Assembly: GCF_900142525.1 (NCBI RefSeq)
Contig: NZ_FRBD01000027.1
Span: forward strand, 1 to 38,750
DNA from: Xylanibacter ruminicola
GTDB taxonomy: Bacteria; Bacteroidota; Bacteroidia; Bacteroidales; Bacteroidaceae
Reading direction: 5' to 3'
Length of the DNA: 38,750 nucleotides
Below the pieces are notes generated by a model. The model worked only from the letters and a program-made list of their open reading frames with translations. It ran no database searches and was not told the origin of the DNA. A program made the translations under genes and the position numbers. Each line of letters opens with the position of its first letter. Position 1 is the first letter of the stretch. Shown piece by piece: positions 6,043 to 14,324 of this stretch.

Positions 6043-7647
6043 TTAGAATCTCCAGCGACTTGGGAGTTGGCGCTCGGGCCACAGATGCTTGGCATACTGA
6101 TAGTGGTAGAGCTCATAGAGATGAGTGAACCGGGTTAGTCGCTCCACAAAATAAGGGTAATTCTTTTCTTCAGGCATTGTCCATAGCACCTCGGCAAGAG
6201 CCGACATGCGGGGCAATGCCTGATATTCTACCATACCCTCTGTAAACAGATACTCGGTCCAGATGTTGGCCTGTCCGCCCAGAATATGCTTGCGGGCCGC
6301 TGCAGGAATACTATCGGGAGCTGGCTCAAGACTATAAACCTTCTCAACGGGAATAAATCCACCGCAGCGTGAAGGCTCGTGTTCAGGTTCTTCCGACTGC
6401 TGATAATCAAAGTATACATGCGATGTGGGCGACATCACCACATCGTGGCCCTGCTTAGCTGCTTTAGCTCCTGGCTGCATGCCCTGCCACGACATAATCA
6501 TGGCATCGGCTGGTGCGCCGTCGAGAATCTCGTCCCAACCTAGTACACGACGATGGTGAGCTGTGATGAAGTCGAATACTTTCTTGGTGAAGTAGCTCTG
6601 TTTCTGTGGCAGCAGGCTACATTTGGGACAGGCATCCCACTTATCGGTAGGAGCCTCGTCGCCACCAATATGTATCACTTCGGATGGGAAAATATCCATA
6701 ATCTCTGTGAGCACGCCTTCAACGAAATCGTAAACCTTGGGATTAGCTACACATAGCACGTCGGTATAAACGCCCCAATAATGTCCCACCTCGTATGGGC
6801 CGCCTGTGCATCCCAGCTCAGGATAGCAGGCCAGAGCAGCTAGCATGTGGCCTGGCATATCAATCTCAGGAACTACGGTAATGTGGCGCTCGGCTGCATA
6901 TTTCACAATATCGCGAGCCTCCTGCTGGGTGTAGAATCCGCCGTGAGGTATGCCATCGTCCAGGTCGGCATTGGTACCGAGAACAGTACCTGAACGTTGC
7001 GAACCGATGGTAGTGAGTTCGGGATACTTCTTGATTTCAATTCGCCACCCCTGATCATCTGTCAGATGCCAGTGGAAGGTATTCATGTTGTGCAGCGCCA
7101 GCAGGTCGATGTACTTCTTGACGAAATCTACCGAGAAGAAATGGCGTGAGCAGTCGAGATGCATACCTCGCCATGAGAATCGAGGATAGTCGGCAATCTC
7201 GGCAGGCGAGAGAATCTTGCTGTCGGAGAGTGCTTTGCGAAGCGTCTGAATACCATAGAACACACCTGCAGCATCATCGCCGGTAATGGTTACACCTTTC
7301 TGTTTAACACTCATATGGTAGCCCTCTTTATTGACGCAAACGGCGGCCTGTTTTAACTCGATGTATCGCTGGTTCTTGATGCGCTTCCGGGTGATGGGCA
7401 ACTGGATGGCAGTAACATCGCGGATGTATTGCTGTAGGAACTCCGCCTCACGCTGCAAACTGGCTGGTGTCAGAATCTGTACTTTACTATCAAGGATAAA
7501 CGGTGTGCCGTCCATTCGTGAAAGCGATTGGGGTAGGGGCACTACTTCATAGTCGGCAGGCTCTACTGCCGAAGTGAAAAGCGAACAGGTAAAAGTGAAT
7601 AGTGCCACCAGCACCATCACCTTAGGTTTACGGCTTAAAGTTTTCAT
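6043..7647 (-). CDS. GH20 beta-N-acetylhexosaminidase, exported
   Basis: Removes terminal N-acetylglucosamine or N-acetylgalactosamine from glycans, using the substrate's acetamido group. An N-terminal signal peptide (hydrophobic VMVLVALFTFTCSLFTSA) points to periplasm or surface. A GH20b domain (about 30-150) precedes the catalytic barrel with WRGMHLDCSRHFF, HWHLTDDQGWRIEI and VPEIDMPGH, and the catalytic Asp-Glu pair in HIGGDEAP (Asp330-Glu331). The 534 residues fit the family. ATG 7647 is preferred over an upstream TTG 7656. It lies 23 bases after the PIG-L gene in the same direction, suggesting joint use of amino-sugar glycans. Confidence 0.92.
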   Translation of the reverse strand: MKTLSRKPKVMVLVALFTFTCSLFTSAVEPADYEVVPLPQSLSRMDGTPFILDSKVQILTPASLQREAEFLQQYIRDVTAIQLPITRKRIKNQRYIELKQAAVCVNKEGYHMSVKQKGVTITGDDAAGVFYGIQTLRKALSDSKILSPAEIADYPRFSWRGMHLDCSRHFFSVDFVKKYIDLLALHNMNTFHWHLTDDQGWRIEIKKYPELTTIGSQRSGTVLGTNADLDDGIPHGGFYTQQEARDIVKYAAERHITVVPEIDMPGHMLAALACYPELGCTGGPYEVGHYWGVYTDVLCVANPKVYDFVEGVLTEIMDIFPSEVIHIGGDEAPTDKWDACPKCSLLPQKQSYFTKKVFDFITAHHRRVLGWDEILDGAPADAMIMSWQGMQPGAKAAKQGHDVVMSPTSHVYFDYQQSEEPEHEPSRCGGFIPVEKVYSLEPAPDSIPAAARKHILGGQANIWTEYLFTEGMVEYQALPRMSALAEVLWTMPEEKNYPYFVERLTRFTHLYELYHYQYAKHLWPERQLPSRWRF

Positions 7648-7670
7648 AATTATCAACTATCAATTGTTAA

Positions 7671-8807
7671 CTAAAACTTGTATTCCACAAATGCTTCCAT
7701 TGCCTCGTAGCAAGCCAGACCGAGATTATCATATCGCTTGGCAGTCTCGCGGTTTCTGTCCTCAGCTCGCTGCCAGAACAGGCGTTCGTCGTTGCCCAGG
7801 AATGGTGCACTCTCCATCTGACTCTGATGGCGCAAAATGGCGTTTCGCTTCTCGCGCAGTTCCTCAGGACTCATTGGTACGCACATCTCAATGTTGGCTA
7901 CATCCCACTCAGCCCAAGCACCTCTGTACATCCATACTCGGCAGTTCTTCAGCCATTCGGCACCAGCTTTCTTCTCCTCGTCGATAGCAGCCAGCACGGC
8001 ATCGGTACATTTACGGTGAGTGCCGTGAGGATCGGCTAGATCGGCAGCTACATAAATCTGGTGTGGCTGAATCTCGCTGATGAGTTTCTGAATGGGGATG
8101 ACATCGTTCTCGGTCATTGGTAACTTCTCAATTTTTCCGCTCTCGTAGAATGGTAGGTCGAGAAAGTGGATATGCTTACTGTCGATGCCGCTGTATTCGC
8201 AGGCCAGACGAGCTTCGCCACGACGTATCAATCCCTTCAGTCGCAGAATCTGCTCAGTATCAAGGTCGCCTTCTTTTTTATTTTTGATAAATGCCTTTAC
8301 CACCTGGTAGCTGTGCTTAATCACCTCGTCGCTGCCATTGGCAAAGATGGTGTTGAAACCATTGATGAAGTGCATGAATCGACGAACCTCCTCATCACCT
8401 ACGGCAATATTGCCCGATGTTTCGTAAGCCACATGTACATCGTGGTGCTGCTGCATCAGTCGGCGAATGGTGCCACCCATAGAAATTACGTCGTCGTCTG
8501 GGTGAGGCGAGAATACAATCACTCTTTTGGGATATGGTTTGGCGCGTTCCGGACGTGTTGAATCATCTACATTCGGCTTTCCACCAGGCCATCCGGTGAT
8601 GGTGTGCTGAAGTTCATTGAATACCTCGATATTTACCAAACCTGCCTGTCCGTCAAACTGCTCTACAAGATGCCCCAGGCCGTTTTCTACATAATCTTTG
8701 GTAGAAAGCTTGAGCAATGGTTTCTGTACTTTTTCACAGAGTTCGATTACTTGGCGCCTCAACTCGTGGTTGGGCATTTGGATGTTGTTAGTCAGATTTA
8801 AATTCAT
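7671..8807 (-). CDS. PIG-L/LmbE-family deacetylase, resembling the C-terminal half of Bacteroidales NagB fusions
   Basis: Predicted zinc-dependent N-deacetylase. The PIG-L signature VIVFSPHPDDDVISMGG is at about 97-113 (HPDD metal ligands), with LADPHGTHR as the second metal-binding block. In Bacteroides the same sequence type forms the C-terminal part of a protein of about 660 residues whose N-terminal half is glucosamine-6-phosphate deaminase. Here only the linker (HTITGWPGGKPN, 68-79) and deacetylase remain, and the 110 bases upstream encode no NagB domain. Substrate is unknown, presumably an amino sugar given the hexosaminidase downstream. A plausible promoter lies at 8844-8851. Confidence 0.82.
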   Translation of the reverse strand: MNLNLTNNIQMPNHELRRQVIELCEKVQKPLLKLSTKDYVENGLGHLVEQFDGQAGLVNIEVFNELQHTITGWPGGKPNVDDSTRPERAKPYPKRVIVFSPHPDDDVISMGGTIRRLMQQHHDVHVAYETSGNIAVGDEEVRRFMHFINGFNTIFANGSDEVIKHSYQVVKAFIKNKKEGDLDTEQILRLKGLIRRGEARLACEYSGIDSKHIHFLDLPFYESGKIEKLPMTENDVIPIQKLISEIQPHQIYVAADLADPHGTHRKCTDAVLAAIDEEKKAGAEWLKNCRVWMYRGAWAEWDVANIEMCVPMSPEELREKRNAILRHQSQMESAPFLGNDERLFWQRAEDRNRETAKRYDNLGLACYEAMEAFVEYKF

Positions 8808-8843
8808 AATGTTATATTTTGTAGTAAAGTATTATTTTTTCGG

Positions 8844-8876
8844 CGAAGATATACATTTTATGTGAAATAAAAGCAA
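8844..8876 (-). promoter_or_regulatory. Probable promoter of the PIG-L/hexosaminidase pair
   Basis: On the minus strand TTGC is followed after 21 bases by TATCTTCG (plus 8844-8851), one mismatch from TAnnTTTG. It diverges from the queH promoter. Confidence 0.45.
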
Positions 8877-8878
8877 GA

Positions 8879-8913
8879 TTTGCGAAGATTAACAATAATA
8901 TTGTGTAATTTTG
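8879..8913 (+). promoter_or_regulatory. queH promoter, predicting a leaderless mRNA
   Basis: TTTG (8879-8882) and TAATTTTG (8906-8913), spaced 23. The ATG at 8920 is only 7 bases after the -7 box, where transcription should begin, leaving almost no 5' untranslated region. Confidence 0.6.
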
Positions 8914-8919
8914 CACCCG

Positions 8920-9531
8920 ATGAAACAACCTGCTATACAGAAACCAGAGGGGTTGAAGGATGTGCTGTTGCACGCCTGTTGTGCCCCGTGTTCGAGTGCT
9001 ATCGTTGAATGGATGATGGCAAATGGTGTTCGACCTGTGATTTATTATTTTAATCCAAATATTTGGCCTAGAGAGGAATACGAAATCAGAAAGCAAGAGA
9101 GTAAGCGTCATGCTGAGAGCTTGGGGCTAACTTGGGTTGATGGTGACTATGATCACGAAGAGTGGTTGCATGGCGTATGCGGTTTGGAAAACGAGCCAGA
9201 GCGAGGTCGTCGCTGCGAACGTTGTTTTACACTACGTCTGATAGCTGCCGCTAAGAAGGCTCAAGAGTTAGGTATTCCATATTTCACTACTACGTTGGCG
9301 TCATCGCGCTGGAAGAATCTTGACCAGATCAACCGTGCTGGCGAAATAGCTCAGGAATCTGTAAAGGCAGAAAGTAATCTCTCACCTCTATTTTGGGCTC
9401 AGAATTGGCGCAAAGGTGGATTATATGAACGCCGCAATCAACTACTGAAAGAGTACAAATTCTATAATCAACAGTATTGCGGATGCGAGTTTAGCACACG
9501 AGATAAGTCAACAGAAATAAAGGAAAAATGA
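8920..9531 (+). CDS. queH: Epoxyqueuosine reductase QueH
   Basis: Reduces epoxyqueuosine to queuosine in the wobble position of tRNAs, as an analogue of QueG. Motifs typical of the QueH (DUF208) family: LHACCAPCSSAIVEWM (about 14-29), with the adjacent cysteines that bind the iron-sulfur cluster, YFNPNIWPREEYEIRK, RCERCFTLRL and C-terminal YCGCEFS. The 203 residues fit. ATG 8920 is taken rather than the in-frame TTG at 8911, which lies within the promoter box. It appears monocistronic, since ffh has its own promoter 40 bases downstream. Confidence 0.9.
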   Translation: MKQPAIQKPEGLKDVLLHACCAPCSSAIVEWMMANGVRPVIYYFNPNIWPREEYEIRKQESKRHAESLGLTWVDGDYDHEEWLHGVCGLENEPERGRRCERCFTLRLIAAAKKAQELGIPYFTTTLASSRWKNLDQINRAGEIAQESVKAESNLSPLFWAQNWRKGGLYERRNQLLKEYKFYNQQYCGCEFSTRDKSTEIKEK

Positions 9532-9548
9532 AAAAACGACGAGTAAAG

Positions 9549-9580
9549 TTTGGGAGTATCATTTTTATTTTGTAACTTTG
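9549..9580 (+). promoter_or_regulatory. Promoter upstream of ffh
   Basis: TTTG (9549-9552), 20 bases, TAACTTTG (9573-9580): a near-consensus Bacteroidales promoter. The predicted start is about 15 bases before the ffh ATG. Confidence 0.8.
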
Positions 9581-9602
9581 CGCCCTAAAAAAGTAAGGTA
9601 AT

Positions 9603-10964
9603 ATGTTTGAGAATTTAAGTGATAGACTAGAACGCTCGTTTAAGATACTGAAAGGTGAGGGAAAAATCACCGAGATTAACGTAGCAGAAACACTGAAAGA
9701 CGTGCGTCGTGCGTTGCTTGATGCCGACGTAAACTATAAGGTAGCCAAGACATTTACAGACACAGTTAAGCAGAAGGCTTTGGGTATGAACGTACTCACA
9801 GCTGTTAAGCCTAGTCAACTGATGGTGAAGATTGTTCACGATGAGCTGGCTGAGTTGATGGGTGGTAAGGCTGCTGAGCTGAAAGTTGAGGGACGTGCCG
9901 GTGCTCCTGCCATCATCCTAATGAGTGGTCTGCAGGGTTCTGGTAAAACCACCTTCAGTGGTAAGCTGGCTAAGATGCTGAAGGAGCGCAACCACAAGAA
10001 GCCACTTCTGGTAGCTTGCGACGTTTATCGTCCTGCTGCTATCGAGCAGTTGAAGGTAGTAGGAGAAAGTGTTGGTGTTCCCGTATACTCTGAGCCCGAA
10101 AACAAGAATGTAGTTGAGATTGCTAACCACGCCCTGCAGGAGGCAAAGTCTAAAGCTAACGACGTGGTAATTATCGATACTGCCGGTCGACTGGCTGTCG
10201 ACGAGGAGATGATGAACGAGATTGAGACGCTGAAGAAAGCCATCAATCCTAACGAGACCTTATTCGTAGTTGACTCGATGACTGGTCAGGATGCCGTTAA
10301 TACTGCTAAGGAGTTTAACGATCGTCTCGACTTCGACGGCGTAGTGCTTACCAAGTTGGATGGTGACACCCGCGGTGGTGCTGCACTTTCTATCCGTACC
10401 GTTGTCACCAAACCTATCAAGTTTGTTGGTACGGGCGAGAAGATGGAAGCAATCGACGTATTCTATCCTGAGCGTATGGCCGACCGAATCCTCGGTATGG
10501 GTGATATCGTGAGCTTGGTAGAACGTGCCCAGCAGCAGTTCGACGAAGAAGAAGCTAAGAAACTGGAGAAGAAGATTCGTAAGAACAAGTTCGACTTCGA
10601 TGACTTCATGGGTCAGATACAGCAGATTAAGAAGATGGGTAACATCAAGGATCTGGCTGGCATGATTCCTGGTGTTGGTAAGCAGATTAAAGATTTGGAT
10701 ATCGATGATAACGCATTTAAGGGTATCGAGGCTATCATCAACTCGATGACTCCAAAAGAGCGCGCCAATCCTGATATCATCAACCAGAGCCGCCGCCTGC
10801 GTATTGCCAAGGGTTCTGGTACAAAGCTCGAAGAAGTGAACCGCTTGATGAAGCAATTCGACCAGACCCGCAAGATGATGAAGATGGTTACCGGTATGAA
10901 CTCATCGAAGATGGCGCAGATGGCAGCAGCCATGAAGATGCGCGGCGGAATGCCGAAGTTCTAA
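9603..10964 (+). CDS. ffh: Signal recognition particle GTPase Ffh
   Basis: Binds signal sequences with 4.5S RNA and targets ribosomes to the membrane receptor FtsY. The four-helix N domain is residues 1-90. The G domain has GSGKTT (112-117), DTAGRL and TKLDGDTRGG. The M domain is methionine-rich at its end (KMMKMVTGMNSSKMAQM). At 453 residues it is full length. The ATG follows AAGGTAAT. folD starts 25 bases after the stop and probably shares the transcript. Confidence 0.97.
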   Translation: MFENLSDRLERSFKILKGEGKITEINVAETLKDVRRALLDADVNYKVAKTFTDTVKQKALGMNVLTAVKPSQLMVKIVHDELAELMGGKAAELKVEGRAGAPAIILMSGLQGSGKTTFSGKLAKMLKERNHKKPLLVACDVYRPAAIEQLKVVGESVGVPVYSEPENKNVVEIANHALQEAKSKANDVVIIDTAGRLAVDEEMMNEIETLKKAINPNETLFVVDSMTGQDAVNTAKEFNDRLDFDGVVLTKLDGDTRGGAALSIRTVVTKPIKFVGTGEKMEAIDVFYPERMADRILGMGDIVSLVERAQQQFDEEEAKKLEKKIRKNKFDFDDFMGQIQQIKKMGNIKDLAGMIPGVGKQIKDLDIDDNAFKGIEAIINSMTPKERANPDIINQSRRLRIAKGSGTKLEEVNRLMKQFDQTRKMMKMVTGMNSSKMAQMAAAMKMRGGMPKF

Positions 10965-10989
10965 GAACTTAGACAATAAGACTAAATAT

Positions 10990-11868
10990 ATGCAACTGAT
11001 TGACGGAAAAGCAACAGCAGCGGCTATTAAAGCCGAGATTGCTGAAGAGGTAAAAGAGATTGTTGCCGCAGGAGGCAAACAACCCCATCTGGCAGCCGTA
11101 TTAGTAGGCCATGATGGGGGGTCGGAGACTTATGTAAAGAATAAAGTGCTGGCCTGCGAGGCTTGCGGCTTTAAGAGTACACTAATCCGCTTTGAGGACG
11201 ACATCACCGAAGAGGAGCTGCTGGCGTGTGTAGACAAACTGAACATGGATGACGATGTTGATGGATTCATCGTTCAGTTGCCTTTGCCAAAGCACATCGA
11301 CGAGCAGAAAATCATCGAGGCTATCGACTATCGTAAGGATGTAGATGGATTCCATCCCATCAACGTTGGTCGTATGGCTATCGGTTTGCCTTGTTTCATT
11401 TCGGCTACTCCACTCGGCATTATCACACTTTTGAAGCGCTATGGCATTGAGACCAGCGGTAAGAAGTGTGTGATACTGGGTCGCTCAAACATTGTTGGCA
11501 AGCCAATGGCTCAGCTCATGATGCAGAAGCAGTATGGCGATGCCACAGTAACCGTATGCCACTCTCGTTCTAAGACTCTGAAAGAGGAGTGCCGCGCTGC
11601 TGATATCATTATCGCAGCTATCGGTCAGCCAGATTTCGTTACTGCCGATATGGTGAAGGATGGCGCCGTAATTGTTGATGTTGGTACCACTCGAGTTCCT
11701 GATGCTACTCGCAAGAGTGGTTTCCGCCTGAACGGCGACGTAAAGTTCGACGAGGTTGCTCCTAAATGTTCATATATCACCCCGGTTCCTGGTGGAGTAG
11801 GACCTATGACTATCTGCTCGCTTATGAAGAATACGCTGGCAGCTGGTAAGAAGGAGTATTATAAATAA
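10990..11868 (+). CDS. folD: Methylenetetrahydrofolate dehydrogenase/cyclohydrolase FolD
   Basis: Bifunctional enzyme interconverting 5,10-methylene- and 10-formyl-tetrahydrofolate for purine and formyl-Met supply. Seen: VGHDGGSETYVKNK with the catalytic Lys, QLPLPKHIDEQ, DVDGFHPINVGRM, the NADP-binding GRSNIVGKPMAQLM and PVPGGVGPMT near the end. At 292 residues it is full length. It lies between ffh and the TPR/oxidoreductase genes with short gaps, so one long transcript is likely. Confidence 0.96.
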   Translation: MQLIDGKATAAAIKAEIAEEVKEIVAAGGKQPHLAAVLVGHDGGSETYVKNKVLACEACGFKSTLIRFEDDITEEELLACVDKLNMDDDVDGFIVQLPLPKHIDEQKIIEAIDYRKDVDGFHPINVGRMAIGLPCFISATPLGIITLLKRYGIETSGKKCVILGRSNIVGKPMAQLMMQKQYGDATVTVCHSRSKTLKEECRAADIIIAAIGQPDFVTADMVKDGAVIVDVGTTRVPDATRKSGFRLNGDVKFDEVAPKCSYITPVPGGVGPMTICSLMKNTLAAGKKEYYK

Positions 11869-11890
11869 GGAGGGAAGGAGTTGAGGAGTC

Positions 11891-12070
11891 ATGACAGCGC
11901 AGGAGTATTACAATCAGGGGAATGAGGCGCGAAAGCGCGGCCAGTGGCACGAAGCCATCAATGCCTATATCAAGGCTATCGAACTCGACCCTGAGAGTCC
12001 TGCCGTTGAAGCTAAGAAGATGCTCGACGACATCATGGCTTTCTATTGTAAAGATATGTATAATCCATAA
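11891..12070 (+). CDS. TPR micro-protein (59 aa) in the oxidoreductase operon
   Basis: A small frame starting MTAQEYYNQGNEARKRGQWH and ending CKDMYNP. Residues 4-38 form one tetratricopeptide repeat (EYYNQGNEARKRGQWHEAI then AYIKAIELDP), followed by a capping helix. TPRs mediate protein contacts. It begins 22 bases after folD and ends 12 bases before the ferredoxin subunit gene, so it probably belongs to the oxidoreductase operon as an assembly or stability factor; that role is inferred from position only. Confidence 0.85.
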   Translation: MTAQEYYNQGNEARKRGQWHEAINAYIKAIELDPESPAVEAKKMLDDIMAFYCKDMYNP

Positions 12071-12082
12071 CAAATACTCAAT

Positions 12083-12313
12083 ATGGCAAAAATGAAAGGC
12101 GCTATTGAGGTGAATACCGAGAGGTGTAAGGGATGCAGCCTCTGCATCATCGCCTGCCCTCAGAAGGTAATCGCCCTTGCCAACAAAGTTAATCTGCACG
12201 GCTACCCATACGTGGAGGCAGTCAACGAGGAGGCCTGCGTAGGTTGTGCCTCTTGTGGCATTGTCTGCCCAGATGGTTGTATCACCGTGTATCGTAAAAA
12301 AGTGGAGGAATAA
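12083..12313 (+). CDS. 2-oxoacid:ferredoxin oxidoreductase, ferredoxin-like delta subunit
   Basis: A 76-residue 2[4Fe-4S] protein passing electrons from the TPP site to ferredoxin. Two CxxCxxCxxxCP motifs are visible: CKGCSLCIIACP and CVGCASCGIVCP. It heads the delta-alpha-beta-gamma set, and the alpha subunit starts 2 bases after its stop. Family labels include KorD and VorC; the sequence alone does not decide between 2-oxoglutarate and branched-chain 2-oxoacids. Confidence 0.92.
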   Translation: MAKMKGAIEVNTERCKGCSLCIIACPQKVIALANKVNLHGYPYVEAVNEEACVGCASCGIVCPDGCITVYRKKVEE

Positions 12314-12315
12314 TT

Positions 12316-13398
12316 ATGGCAGAAAAAGGTGAAGTTGTATTGATGAAAGGCAACGAGGCTATTGCCCACGCTGCTATTCGTTGCGGATGCGACGGCTATT
12401 TCGGCTATCCTATTACTCCGCAGAGTGAAGTGATCGAGACGCTGGCTGAGCTGAAGCCTTGGGAGACTACCGGTATGCAGGTGGTTCAGGCCGAGAGCGA
12501 GCTGGCTTCTATCTACATGGTCTATGGTGCTGCCGGAGCTGGTAAGCGCGCCATGACTTCGAGTTCGTCTCCTGGTATCGCTCTGATGCAGGAGGGTATC
12601 ACTTACATGGCTGGTGCCGAGGTGCCTGGCGTGTTTGTTAATGTTCAGCGTGGAGGCCCTGGTCTGGGTACAATCCAGCCTTCGCAGGGCGACTATTTTC
12701 AGGCTACACGTGGTGGTGGTAATGGCGATTACAAGGTTATTGTTCTGGCTCCATCATCTGTACAGGAAATGGCAGACTTTGTTGATCTGGCCTTCGAGTT
12801 GGCATTCAAGTATCGCAACCCCGCTATGATTCTGAGCGATGGTGTTATCGGTCAGATGATGGAGAAGGTTGTTCTGCCTCCATTCAAGCCCCGTCGTACC
12901 GACGAGGAGGTGATTGCGCAGTGTCCTTGGGCTTCTACAGGTAAGCCAAAGAACCGCGAGCGTGTGGTTATCACCTCGCTCGAGCTGAAGCCAGAGGCTA
13001 TGGAGAAGCGTAACATTGCCCTCCAGGAGAAGTATGCTAAGATTCAGGAGAACGAGGTTCGCTTTGAGCAGAAACAGATGGACGATGCCGAGTATGCTAT
13101 CGTTGCATTCGGTAGTGCAGCCCGTATTGCTGAGAAATCAGTAGAGTTGGCTCGCGAGCAGGGTATCAAGGTTGGCTTGTTCCGTCCCATCACGCTGTTC
13201 CCATTCCCCGAGAAGCAGATTGCTGAGCTGTCGAAGAAGGTGAAGGGTATCCTGGTAGCCGAGATCAATGCAGGTCAGATGGTACAGGATGTTCGCCTGG
13301 CTGTTAACGGAGCTGTGCCCGTAGAGCAGTTCGGACGTCTGGGTGGTATCGTTCCCGATCCTGAGGAAATCGTAAATGCACTTAAAAAGGTAATGTAA
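12316..13398 (+). CDS. 2-oxoacid:ferredoxin oxidoreductase alpha subunit (VorB/KorA type)
   Basis: A 360-residue pyrimidine-binding/transketolase-C subunit. It has EAIAHAAIRCGCDGYFGYPITPQSEV, the typical YPITP motif, and a C-terminal transketolase-like domain with IVAFGSAARIAEKSVELA and LFRPITLFPFP. With its partners it oxidatively decarboxylates a 2-oxoacid to the acyl-CoA while reducing ferredoxin, typical of anaerobic metabolism. In related genomes this form is usually named 3-methyl-2-oxobutanoate dehydrogenase VorB. Four bases separate it from the beta subunit gene. Confidence 0.93.
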   Translation: MAEKGEVVLMKGNEAIAHAAIRCGCDGYFGYPITPQSEVIETLAELKPWETTGMQVVQAESELASIYMVYGAAGAGKRAMTSSSSPGIALMQEGITYMAGAEVPGVFVNVQRGGPGLGTIQPSQGDYFQATRGGGNGDYKVIVLAPSSVQEMADFVDLAFELAFKYRNPAMILSDGVIGQMMEKVVLPPFKPRRTDEEVIAQCPWASTGKPKNRERVVITSLELKPEAMEKRNIALQEKYAKIQENEVRFEQKQMDDAEYAIVAFGSAARIAEKSVELAREQGIKVGLFRPITLFPFPEKQIAELSKKVKGILVAEINAGQMVQDVRLAVNGAVPVEQFGRLGGIVPDPEEIVNALKKVM

Positions 13399-13402
13399 GA
13401 CT

Positions 13403-14173
13403 ATGGATAGAAATCAAATAGTTCAACCAGAGAACATCGTCTGCAAAAAGCCGACGCTGATGAACGACAACAACATGCACTACTGCCCAGGCTGTAGCCA
13501 CGGCGTGGTACATAAGCTGGTTGCCGAGGTCATCGAGGAAATGGGAATGGCAGATAAGGCCGTAGGTGTATCACCTGTAGGCTGCGCTGTATTCGCGTAC
13601 AACTATATAGATATCGACTGGCAGGAGGCTGCCCATGGTCGTGCTCCCGCATTGGCCACTGGTATCAAGCGCACTTGGCCCGATCGCCTCGTGTTCACCT
13701 ATCAGGGTGATGGCGACCTGGCTTGTATTGGTACTTGTGAGACCATCCATGCCCTGAACCGTGGCGAGAACATCGTTATCATCTTTGTTAACAATGCTAT
13801 CTACGGTATGACTGGTGGTCAGATGGCTCCTACAACCCTGATAGGTCAGAAGACTTCTACTTGTCCTTACGGACGTGATCCTGAGATTCATGGTTATCCC
13901 CTGAAGATGGCCGATATCGCTGCTCAGCTGGAGGGTACTTGCTACGTTACTCGTCAGAGTGTAGAGAGTGTTGCCTCTATTCTGAAGGCAAAGAAGGCGC
14001 TGCGTAAGGCCTTCGAGGCTTCGATGGCTGGCAAGGGTTCAAGCCTCGTAGAGTTTGTTTCTACCTGTAACAGCGGTTGGAAGCTCACTCCTGCTAAGGC
14101 TAATGAGTGGATGAAGGAGAATATGTTCCCCTTCTATCCAAAGGGAGACCTCAAAGACACAACGGATAAATAG
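13403..14173 (+). CDS. 2-oxoacid:ferredoxin oxidoreductase beta subunit (TPP-binding)
   Basis: A 256-residue TPP-binding subunit. MHYCPGCSHGVVHKL (22-36) and VSPVGCAVF coordinate the active site. GDGDLACIGTCE is the Mg-TPP motif, followed by IIFVNNAIYGMTGGQMAPTT. It pairs with the alpha subunit upstream. The gamma subunit gene follows after a 151-base gap filled by a repeat element, unusual within such an operon. Confidence 0.94.
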   Translation: MDRNQIVQPENIVCKKPTLMNDNNMHYCPGCSHGVVHKLVAEVIEEMGMADKAVGVSPVGCAVFAYNYIDIDWQEAAHGRAPALATGIKRTWPDRLVFTYQGDGDLACIGTCETIHALNRGENIVIIFVNNAIYGMTGGQMAPTTLIGQKTSTCPYGRDPEIHGYPLKMADIAAQLEGTCYVTRQSVESVASILKAKKALRKAFEASMAGKGSSLVEFVSTCNSGWKLTPAKANEWMKENMFPFYPKGDLKDTTDK

Positions 14174-14324
14174 AATGGAAAGGAATGGAAAAGAAGGTAA
14201 AAGGAATGGAAGGGACAATACTTTCAATCTTGAGACTAATGTCCCTTTCGCTCGGCTCTGCCGCTTGGCTCGTCCAAGAACTTCCCTTTTACTTCCTTTT
14301 AATTCCCTTTAACTTCATAAAAAT
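14174..14324. repeat. Hairpin element with purine-rich arms plus a dispersed 32-bp repeat
   Basis: The left arm is tandem GGAATGGAAAAGAAGG-like units, then GGGACAATACTTTCAA (14213-14228). The right arm is TGTCCC (14240-14245), a copy of the CGCTCGG...CCAAGAA repeat (14249-14280), then CTTCCCTTTTACTTCC-like units to 14315. The arms are roughly complementary. Same design and core as 5090-5206. Confidence 0.7.
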
